Of a stretch of DNA of 6,448 nucleotides, positions 1 through 4,867 are shown one piece after another. Numbering within the stretch: position 1 is the first letter of the stretch; every line of letters begins with the position of its first letter. A program made the position numbers and the translations under genes. Below the pieces are notes generated by a model. The model worked only from the letters and a program-made list of their open reading frames with translations. It did no database searches and had not been told where the DNA came from. The DNA is from an uncultured Collinsella sp. GTDB lineage: Bacteria; Actinomycetota; Coriobacteriia; Coriobacteriales; Coriobacteriaceae. The DNA lies in the NCBI GenBank assembly GCA_900549335.1, contig UROJ01000088.1, positions 1-6,448 on the forward strand, written 5' to 3'.

Positions 1-89
1 GTGCCAGCCCTGCAAAATGCTCTGCACATTGAGCTCAGTCTGCCCATGCCGCACCAAATACAGATCTGCCACACACCCTCCCCTCGTAC

Positions 90-120
90 CACCACAAAGG
101 GGACAGGAGCCTTTGTGGTG
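90..120. terminator. Perfect 11-bp hairpin, probable terminator between convergent genes
   Basis: CACCACAAAGG (90-100) pairs perfectly with CCTTTGTGGTG (110-120) around a 9-base loop. On the + strand it is followed by ATTTTG, a short T-rich run. On the - strand no T tract follows. It begins 35 bp beyond the stop of the leftward nitroreductase gene. It therefore most likely ends a rightward gene lying before the window, and may also act on transcripts coming from the right. The T tract is weak, so termination is inferred from the stem alone. Confidence 0.55.
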
Positions 121-155
121 ATTTTGCCGCCGGATTGCACCGCGGCGACGCTCAA

Positions 156-827
156 CTACACCAGCACGTCGGCGAGCGAACGCTTGGGTACGTGGTGCAC
201 CCGCGCCTCGTCGCGCCAATAATTGATGGAGCCGTCGGGGTTGGAATCGATCGCATCGATCACCTGTGTCTCGGCCGGAACGCCAAACGCCATGATCAGC
301 TTGAGCTCATACTTGTCGTTATCGAGCCCCATGGCATCGATCGCGTGGGGCGTAAAGGCCTTGAACATGCAGGCAGCCACCTCGGGCGTGGCGCTGCGGG
401 CGGCGAGCATCATCGTCTGCGCGGCAATGCCCGTGTCGACCTCGGTAATGGGAGCGGCGGGCTTGCCCGGAACGGCGCGCTCGGCAAGAATCGCGATGTA
501 GCCGGTCGGGCGCTCGCCCTCATCGGGACCCGACCAATCCTTGAGCGCACCGGCCCATGCAAGCTCGTCAAACACGCGAGCGCAGTCCTCGGAACCGCTC
601 ACCACATGAAAACGAAGACGCTGAGCATTGGCACCACACGGAGCCAGGTGCGCCAGTTCCGCCAGCTCGAGCAAAAACTCGCGCGGCACGCGCATGGACT
701 CGTCAAATCGGCGGCACGTGCGGGCGCGGCGGACCAGCGCGTCAAACGTGTCCAGGCCGAGCTTTTCGCAACCTTGCTTTGCCATCGACTCCGCGCTCGA
801 CGGCGCCGCGGGAACTGTTTCGTTCAT
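156..827 (-). CDS. Nitroreductase family protein (FMN-dependent)
   Basis: Encodes 223 residues. Members of this family are cytoplasmic flavoproteins that bind FMN and use NAD(P)H to reduce nitro compounds, quinones or similar acceptors; the true substrate cannot be told from sequence. Visible family features are a basic FMN-phosphate segment (RRARTCRRFDE, about residues 33-43), the APCGANAQ segment (62-69, equivalent to the usual S/APSxxNxQ), DTGIAAQTMMLAA (131-143), FGVPAE (181-186) and the C-terminal VPKRSLADVL (213-222). The length is normal. The frame is open up to 995, but the ATG at 827 was chosen: GGGGG lies 5 bases upstream (833-837), the residues before it look non-coding, and the FMN motif then sits at its usual distance from the N-terminus. 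It stands alone, divergent from the next operon. A DtxR-like palindrome lies 29 bp upstream, suggesting metal-dependent control. Confidence 0.88.
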   Translation of the reverse strand: MNETVPAAPSSAESMAKQGCEKLGLDTFDALVRRARTCRRFDESMRVPREFLLELAELAHLAPCGANAQRLRFHVVSGSEDCARVFDELAWAGALKDWSGPDEGERPTGYIAILAERAVPGKPAAPITEVDTGIAAQTMMLAARSATPEVAACMFKAFTPHAIDAMGLDNDKYELKLIMAFGVPAETQVIDAIDSNPDGSINYWRDEARVHHVPKRSLADVLV

Positions 828-832
828 AGGGA

Positions 833-837
833 CCCCC
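833..837 (-). promoter_or_regulatory. Shine-Dalgarno site that decides the nitroreductase start
   Basis: On the - strand GGGGG lies 5 bases before the ATG at 827. It is G-rich but not a canonical AGGAGG. It supports this internal ATG over the farther-upstream starts available in the same open frame, which extends to 995. Confidence 0.5.
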
Positions 838-855
838 AATTTCGGGCAATTGTTC

Positions 856-874
856 TTAGGAAAATCTAACCTAA
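856..874. promoter_or_regulatory. Candidate DtxR/IdeR-type metalloregulator box
   Basis: TTAGG (856-860) and CCTAA (870-874) form an inverted repeat with exactly 9 bases between them, giving a 19-bp site. It matches the actinobacterial DtxR/IdeR consensus TTAGGTTAGSCTAACCTAA at 15 of 19 positions, including the whole right half-site TAACCTAA. It sits 29 bp upstream of the nitroreductase start, where it could overlap that gene's promoter; I could not define a convincing -10/-35 pair there. Spacing and matches are seen directly; regulation by iron or manganese is inferred. Confidence 0.45.
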
Positions 875-998
875 AACGTAGGCAATAGCGAACAGGGCTG
901 CAATGTTCTACACCTGTTGAATAGAAAATCGCGACGTGGGGAACAACGGAAACAATTCGGGGCCTTTGGGTTACGTTTCGCCCTCCCCGACCCATACG

Positions 999-1021
999 CC
1001 AGCGCCTTTAGGCGATACTGG
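999..1021. other. Small bulged hairpin in the leader of the DUF308 operon
   Basis: CCAG-CGCC-TTTA-GGCG-ATA-CTGG forms a stem of 4 plus 4 bp with a four-base loop and an ATA bulge. It ends about 40 bp before the start codon at 1063. It could be a leader-RNA element or mere coincidence; no known riboswitch is recognised. Confidence 0.25.
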
Positions 1022-1062
1022 TTGTAACGATCAAGGCTTACGCCGCACGGAAAGGAGACATT

Positions 1063-1665
1063 ATGGGCATCTTTAAGAACGATGACCAAAAATCGAGCCA
1101 GTTTGGATTTGACGAGAAAAGCATGGCGGGCAAAGCCGTCAAGGCCGTACGCTGGATCTACGCCATCACGGGCGTCTTAGCGCTCATTGCTGGTATCGCA
1201 CTGCTTTTTGCACCCGCCAAGTCCCTCGTCTTTTTAACGACTGTCCTGGGTTTTTACTTTGTAATCACTGCTGCCATCAGGCTGTTCACTGCCATTTTTG
1301 AGCCGCTGCTGCCCACCGGCTGGCGCGTGACGAGCATCATCTCCAACCTACTCATTATCTTGGGCGGCGTCATAATCCTGCGCAACCAGGCCTTCTCGAC
1401 CGCGACGCTCACCACGATGGTGGTTATCGTGGCCGGCTTTGTCTGGATTGTCGAAGGTGTCATGTCCATTCTGGAGTCCGAGCTTTCGTCCAACCGCGCC
1501 CTCGCCATCCTGAGCGGCGCACTCTCCATCATCGCCGGCATGTTCGTGTTTATCTATCCGCTGTGGTCGGCCAAGATGCTCGTCATCTTTAGCGGCGCCG
1601 CGCTGCTGGTGTTTGGCGTAACGCTGATTGTTCGTGCTATTCAATTTGGCAAACTGGTGCACTAG
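1063..1665 (+). CDS. HdeD/DUF308-family integral membrane protein
   Basis: Encodes 200 residues. A short charged cytoplasmic N-terminus (about 1-28) precedes six hydrophobic segments, roughly 31-49, 54-77, 90-106, 113-137, 145-164 and 169-192. This is the layout of DUF308/HdeD-like proteins, which carry repeated pairs of short helices rich in Gly, Ile, Leu and Val. HdeD in E. coli is linked to acid resistance, but most family members have no known function, so none is assigned here. The start is well supported: AAAGGAG (1051-1057) lies 5 bases before the ATG. The stop codon abuts the ATG of the next gene (TAG then ATG), so the two are almost certainly one operon and probably translationally coupled. 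No unusual residues or truncation are seen. Confidence 0.85.
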   Translation: MGIFKNDDQKSSQFGFDEKSMAGKAVKAVRWIYAITGVLALIAGIALLFAPAKSLVFLTTVLGFYFVITAAIRLFTAIFEPLLPTGWRVTSIISNLLIILGGVIILRNQAFSTATLTTMVVIVAGFVWIVEGVMSILESELSSNRALAILSGALSIIAGMFVFIYPLWSAKMLVIFSGAALLVFGVTLIVRAIQFGKLVH

Positions 1666-2148
1666 ATGCCACGAACGCTCTTTATTGATGCAGACGCCTG
1701 CCCGGTCACGCGCGAGTCGATTGACTGCGCGCGGCGGGCGGGCGTCGCCGTTGTTATCGCCGGCAACAGCACGCAAAACCTGGAACGGCACATTCGCCGC
1801 GACGACCCGCGCGATGCCGAGCACGCGCGACGCGGCTTTTGGGTCACGACGCTCGACGTGAGCGTGGGCGCCGACAGCGCCGACTTTGCCATTGTCGAAC
1901 GCCTGCAGGCGGGCGACGTAGTCGTGACGCAGGACATTGGCTTGGCGAGCATGGTGCTCGGGCGCGATGCCGCCGCTATCGGTGTGCGCGGGCGCGTCTA
2001 CGACAAGGCGACCATCGACATGCAGCTGTTTATTCGTCACGAGGAAAAGAAGGTGCGTCGCGCCGGCGGACGCACCCGCGGGCCGGCAGCCTTCACCAGC
2101 GAAGACCGCGCTCGCTTTAAGCGCAACCTCACCGAGCTGTTACGCTAA
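1666..2148 (+). CDS. UPF0178 (YaiI/YqxD, DUF188) family protein
   Basis: Encodes 160 residues, close to the usual family length of about 150. All hallmark blocks are present: FIDADACPV near the N-terminus (Asp8, Asp10, Cys12), DVSVGADSADFAIV (64-77, several Asp), GDVVVTQDIGLA (83-94), GVRGRVYD (106-113) and the C-terminal GRTRGPAAFTSEDRARF block (135-151). The clustered acidic residues resemble a metal-binding PIN-like nuclease fold, with which this family has been grouped. No activity is firmly established, so function stays unknown; a cytoplasmic RNA- or nucleotide-related role is inference. It starts immediately after the stop of the DUF308 gene and has no separate Shine-Dalgarno gap, so it is likely translated by coupling. 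A strong hairpin terminator follows 5 bases after its stop. Confidence 0.92.
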   Translation: MPRTLFIDADACPVTRESIDCARRAGVAVVIAGNSTQNLERHIRRDDPRDAEHARRGFWVTTLDVSVGADSADFAIVERLQAGDVVVTQDIGLASMVLGRDAAAIGVRGRVYDKATIDMQLFIRHEEKKVRRAGGRTRGPAAFTSEDRARFKRNLTELLR

Positions 2149-2153
2149 CCAAG

Positions 2154-2189
2154 GTAGATTTTTGGGACATGCCTAAAAATCTACTTTTT
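2154..2189 (+). terminator. Rho-independent terminator of the DUF308-UPF0178 operon
   Basis: The arm at 2154-2166 (GTAGATTTTTGGG) pairs with 2172-2184 (CCTAAAAATCTAC), 13 bp with one G-U pair, around the loop ACATG. It is followed by TTTTT (2185-2189). It lies just after the UPF0178 stop codon. Its left arm is also one copy of the repeat described at 2154-2280. Confidence 0.85.
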
Positions 2190-2280
2190 GTTTTGGCGAT
2201 TGACGCGCATCCAACGCCCAAGTCATGGCGGTAGATTTTACGGTATACCCCAGCTTTTACGGCATATCCCAATAATCTAC
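2154..2280. repeat. Cluster of related GTAGATT repeats in the convergent intergenic space
   Basis: Copy 1 on the + strand (2154-2173) reads GTAGATTTTTGGGACATGCC. Copy 2, read on the - strand from 2280 to 2261, is GTAGATTATTGGGATATGCC, identical at 18 of 20 positions and inverted. A third, more diverged + strand arm starts at 2231 (GTAGATTTTACGG), so 2231-2280 is itself an imperfect inverted repeat. Inside it, 2236-2252 and 2255-2271 are direct repeats, 15 of 17 identical at a 19-bp period. The right-hand structure ends directly at the stop codon of the exporter gene and may serve as its terminator, though no T tract follows it. Confidence 0.6.
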
Positions 2281-3375
2281 TTAGAGACCAACGGCGGAGA
2301 GGATGAGACCCCAGCCCGCGCCGATAACGTACATCATAATCAGGAACACGACGTTTTCGCGGGCGCTGCGGTTGGTGCGGAACAGCACCAGGTAGCCCAC
2401 GCCGGCGGAGATAAGCGTGCCGGCGAGCATCGGTGCCAGCTGCAGCGCGCCTTCCAGATACAGCTGTGTGATGACGACGCTGGCCGAGCAGTTGGGAATC
2501 AAGCCGACAAGCGCCGAACCCAGAACCGCAAGCGTCTCGTTACCGCGCAGGAACTGCTCAATCGCCGATTCGCCGAATGTCTCGAGCACGGCGACCAGAA
2601 TCAGCGTCACCAGAAAAATGAATACCGATACCTGCACGGTGTGCGAGATGGCGCTGCGAATAATCGACAGGAGGGGCGCGCCCTCGTGAGAGTGGTCGTG
2701 GCTGTGGCCGTGGTGGTGCTCATGCTCGCCCATGTGACCGTGATCATGGCTGTGTCCGTGGTCGCGCTCATGTTCATCTTCATCATCATCGCAACCGCAA
2801 TGGTCGCGCTCGCATAACTCGTGGATGTGGTCGGCGCTCACGCCCGCCTCGGCCACCTCGTCGATGATGTCACCGCCAGTGTGGTCGTCGTGCGCGCAGT
2901 TCACGTGGGCCGGGTTGGCCGCGGTTCCCAGCACGGTACGGCGAATCGCCGCATGCGCGCGAGCGTTACGACGCAAGCCGCGAATGGCGGCGTCCACGAT
3001 AAAGCCCGTGACCAGCGCGATCAGTGCCTTCGAAGCCAAAAGCATCGCCATGGTCTGCACGGGCACCTGCTCGGCGAGCAACAGCGGCAGCATCTCATCG
3101 GAGGTCGAAAGAAACACCGCCACCAACGTGCCCAAGGTCACGACACGACCGGCGTACAGCGTTGCTGCCATGGCCGAAAATCCGCACTGCGGCACCATGC
3201 CCAGCAGCGAGCCAACCACGGGACCCGCAGCGCCGGCGCGCTTGATAGCGCCGTTGACGCGGTCGCCCGCAACGTGCTCAAGTGTCTCGAGAGCAAGATA
3301 CGTCACCAACAAAAACGGCACCAGCGACAGCGTGTCCTTGCCGGCGTCGAGCAGAATATCAATCAGTAAATCCAT
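2281..3375 (-). CDS. Putative heavy-metal exporter, ArsP_2-like (manganese/arsenic type), His-rich loop
   Basis: Encodes 364 residues of a polytopic inner-membrane protein. Two membrane halves (about 13-132 and 240-363) flank a hydrophilic loop. The halves carry matching motifs: GMVPQCGFS with LYAGRVVTLGTLVAVFLS (59-90) and GLIPNCSAS with LYLEGALQLAPMLAGTLIS (291-323), indicating an internal duplication. This fits the putative 10-TM heavy-metal exporter family (ArsP_2), often annotated as an arsenic efflux protein or putative manganese transporter. The loop at 157-230 contains 20 histidines and 4 cysteines (160, 188, 193, 195) with HGHSHDH-type runs, typical of metal-binding segments in transporters of Mn, Zn, Ni or Co. 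Efflux direction and ion are inferred. A weak AAGG lies 11 bases before the ATG. It is monocistronic and divergent from the exonuclease gene. Confidence 0.8.
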   Translation of the reverse strand: MDLLIDILLDAGKDTLSLVPFLLVTYLALETLEHVAGDRVNGAIKRAGAAGPVVGSLLGMVPQCGFSAMAATLYAGRVVTLGTLVAVFLSTSDEMLPLLLAEQVPVQTMAMLLASKALIALVTGFIVDAAIRGLRRNARAHAAIRRTVLGTAANPAHVNCAHDDHTGGDIIDEVAEAGVSADHIHELCERDHCGCDDDEDEHERDHGHSHDHGHMGEHEHHHGHSHDHSHEGAPLLSIIRSAISHTVQVSVFIFLVTLILVAVLETFGESAIEQFLRGNETLAVLGSALVGLIPNCSASVVITQLYLEGALQLAPMLAGTLISAGVGYLVLFRTNRSARENVVFLIMMYVIGAGWGLILSAVGL

Positions 3376-3405
3376 GACGGATGGAACCTTTCGTGTCTTT
3401 CGGCA

Positions 3406-3453
3406 GCATTGTAAAAGTCCTAGCGGTCAACTAGGGTATTGTAGTTGTCCTAG
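3406..3453 (-). repeat. Two 18-bp direct repeats phased at 30 bp in the exporter promoter
   Basis: Units at 3406-3423 and 3436-3453 share the pattern G-Y-ATTGTA-NNN-GTCCTAG on the + strand, 14 of 18 identical. They start exactly 30 bp apart, near three helical turns. Between them CTAGG (3431-3435) makes inverted pairs with both flanking CCTAG copies: 3419-3423 with 7 bases between, and 3449-3453 with 13 between. One unit covers the predicted -10 and the other lies just downstream of it. This is a likely operator for a repressor, perhaps metal-responsive; the protein is not identified. Confidence 0.5.
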
Positions 3454-3465
3454 GCGCGATGCCAA
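3438..3465 (-). promoter_or_regulatory. Predicted sigma70-type promoter of the metal exporter
   Basis: On the - strand TTGGCA (3465-3460) and TACAAT (3443-3438) are separated by 16 bases. Transcription would begin near 3431, leaving a 5' leader of about 55 bases, too short for a yybP-ykoY manganese riboswitch. The -10 is inside one unit of the 30-bp-phased repeat, so binding there would block the promoter. Confidence 0.55.
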
Positions 3466-3534
3466 TAGTTGCCCATGGTAAACTATCATCTCGCCACATC
3501 TTAATGACCCTGAGCCGCACGACGCGGCCCATCC

Positions 3535-3540
3535 AAGGAG
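3535..3540 (+). promoter_or_regulatory. Strong Shine-Dalgarno site of the exonuclease gene
   Basis: AAGGAG lies 7 bases before the ATG at 3548 and fixes the start of the exonuclease gene. No convincing -35/-10 pair for this gene was found in the 172-bp divergent space it shares with the exporter. Confidence 0.75.
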
Positions 3541-3547
3541 CAGTTAT

Positions 3548-4516
3548 ATGAACGTTTCACAAGCACTCGAATACGAGCGCCAGCCGTTTATTCCCATGTT
3601 TATCTATGGCGATCACGGCGCCATGGAGTCCGAGCGCCAGAAGGGCGAGGAGGCCCTCAAGGTGCTCGAGACCGAGTATTTTACTGCCGAGGGCGACCCC
3701 GGCTTCGACTTTGCCACCGTGCGCGACCTGGCCGACCGCAACCGCGACCTGTGCGACCAGATTGGCGAGGCGCGCCTGCGCAACGTGACGCCCGCGACGC
3801 TTTCGCGCGGTCTGTCCGATGCCGACACCTGCGCCGCCATCGGCAAGATGCAAAAGCGCACCGCCGCGTCCGTTATGCGCGAAATCCGCGGCGACCGCGA
3901 CGCGCTCGGCGTGGCCTACGCCCGCAAGCCCATCCAGGGCACCGTGCTCGGTATCGACATCGAGACCACCGGCCGTGCACCCGAGCGCGGCTACATCATC
4001 AACGTGGGCTGGGAGATCATGGAGCTCACCAGCGACGCCGTCCCGCACGACGCCGAGGCACACTACTGCGGTCTGCCCGACATCTACCGCGGCGAGGATG
4101 TGCCGTTGTCGAATATCCACCACATCACCTGGGACGACATCGACGGCAAAACGCCCTTCCGCGAGAACAAGGAACTGCAGAAGCAGCTGCTCAAGCTCAT
4201 GAAGAAGTACCCGTACATGGCACACAACGCCGCGTTTGAGGACAGCTGGTTCAAGATCCACCTGGACGGCTACGCCGAGGCACGCCGCGCCGGTAAGATC
4301 ATCGTCATCGATTCACGCCAGATCTGCCGCAGCCTGGACGCCGACGTGCGCTCGCTCCCCCGCGAGTCCGCGCCCGCCGCGCTCGAGAACTGGGCGCGCC
4401 GCCGTGGCACCCTCGCCGCCGACGCCAGCGAGCAGCATCTGGGCCTGGACGACACCGACCTCATGCTTCGCACCGTCCAAGCCGAGTTCAACCTCAAGAA
4501 CCTGTTTGCCAAGTAG
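3548..4516 (+). CDS. DEDDh-type 3'-5' exonuclease (DnaQ-like) with unrecognised N-terminal region
   Basis: Encodes 322 residues. The C-terminal part (about 133-316) is a DnaQ-like RNase T/DNA Pol III epsilon exonuclease domain. Exo I is IDIETTG with Asp137 and Glu139, Exo II is AHNAAFED with Asp232, and Exo III is HLGLDDTD with His297 and Asp302 in the H-x4-D spacing of the DEDDh subclass. All catalytic residues for two-metal hydrolysis of a 3' end are present, so the enzyme should be active on DNA or RNA ends. Residues 1-132 are charged, probably mostly helical, and match no domain I recognise; they may bind substrate or a partner. It is too short and lacks the context to be a replicative polymerase subunit. 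The gene is monocistronic, GC-rich like its left neighbours, and preceded by AAGGAG at 7 bases. Confidence 0.85.
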   Translation: MNVSQALEYERQPFIPMFIYGDHGAMESERQKGEEALKVLETEYFTAEGDPGFDFATVRDLADRNRDLCDQIGEARLRNVTPATLSRGLSDADTCAAIGKMQKRTAASVMREIRGDRDALGVAYARKPIQGTVLGIDIETTGRAPERGYIINVGWEIMELTSDAVPHDAEAHYCGLPDIYRGEDVPLSNIHHITWDDIDGKTPFRENKELQKQLLKLMKKYPYMAHNAAFEDSWFKIHLDGYAEARRAGKIIVIDSRQICRSLDADVRSLPRESAPAALENWARRRGTLAADASEQHLGLDDTDLMLRTVQAEFNLKNLFAK

Positions 4517-4521
4517 AAACG

Positions 4522-4544
4522 TCTACGCCAAACTCCGGCGTAGA
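4522..4544. terminator. Hairpin after the exonuclease gene, possible weak terminator
   Basis: TCTACGCC (4522-4529) pairs perfectly with GGCGTAGA (4537-4544) around a 7-base loop, starting 5 bases past the exonuclease stop codon. No T tract follows, so it may be an mRNA 3'-end stabiliser rather than an intrinsic terminator. Confidence 0.4.
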
Positions 4545-4550
4545 TCACGA

Positions 4551-4586
4551 GCGGTCTCGCAGCGAGAAACCCCGCAGCGGGGCCGC
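4551..4586. repeat. Nested double hairpin (three-way-junction shape) with CAG loops
   Basis: An outer stem GCGG/CCGC (4551-4554 with 4583-4586) encloses two 5-bp hairpins: TCTCG-CAG-CGAGA (4555-4567) and CCCCG-CAG-CGGGG (4570-4582). The hairpins are separated by AA. All pairs are perfect and both loops are the same triplet. No T tract follows. It looks like a small structured repeat or RNA element rather than a standard terminator. Confidence 0.5.
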
Positions 4587-4786
4587 CCTACGTTCCACAG
4601 ATAGATCTGCCATCACAAATTCTGAACCCTCATTTTGAACGATTTCGACCAATTCCCGACACGTAATTCGTTGTCGGATGGTGATGCATCGATATCAAAT
4701 GTGCAGCAATTGAGTATTTATATGCTATAGCTAAGCTGCGAAAACTTTTATTTAGGGCATACCAACCCATAATTGCGTCAAGCTTT

Positions 4787-4815
4787 TGGACAGCATTTGG
4801 TTAGGCCCCTAAAAC
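4787..4815 (+). promoter_or_regulatory. Possible promoter of the nuclease-like gene
   Basis: TGGACA (4787-4792, 5 of 6 to the -35 consensus) and TAAAAC (4810-4815, 4 of 6 to the -10) are 17 bases apart. They would give a leader of about 46 bases before the ATG at 4868. This is the best pair seen in the gap, but matches of this quality occur by chance in AT-rich DNA. Confidence 0.3.
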
Positions 4816-4867
4816 GACTTTCCCACTCAGCGCCATCAACACGGCATTAGCTGACACGATATATACC

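Larger units (their letters stand above)
4517..4867. other. 351-bp intergenic region, GC-rich structured left end, AT-rich right end
   Basis: The first 70 bases hold a simple hairpin (4522-4544) and a double-hairpin structure (4551-4586). From about 4600 the base composition drops to AT-rich, with short palindromes such as GATGCATC and CTATAG. No tRNA, other RNA gene or convincing small reading frame was seen. A moderate promoter candidate for the next gene is at 4787-4815. The composition change suggests a boundary of acquired DNA. Confidence 0.6.

Noticed and set aside
135..869. Rightward 244-residue frame opposite the nitroreductase gene
   Set aside because: The leftward frame has the nitroreductase motifs; this one is an Arg/His-rich shadow.
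906..926. TTCTA-N11-TAGAA inverted repeat between the divergent genes
   Set aside because: Only five bases pair on each side in an AT-rich stretch, with no link to a promoter or start; expected by chance.
1348..2040. Leftward 230-residue open frame opposite the DUF308 and UPF0178 genes
   Set aside because: It spans two well-supported rightward genes on the other strand and has shadow-like His/Arg/Asn-rich composition with no family features.
2188..2817. Rightward 209-residue open frame opposite the metal exporter gene
   Set aside because: It is antisense to the His-rich exporter, which has clear membrane segments and motifs. The frame is His/Arg/Gln-rich with a Val-rich end, as expected of the shadow of a GC-rich gene.
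3376..3431. A yybP-ykoY manganese riboswitch before the metal exporter
   Set aside because: The predicted leader is only about 55 bases and shows no such fold; control more likely acts at the repeated operator.
3557..4261. Leftward 234-residue open frame inside the exonuclease gene
   Set aside because: The exonuclease frame carries all the DEDDh motifs; this frame is Val/Ala/Gly/His-rich shadow sequence without a ribosome site.
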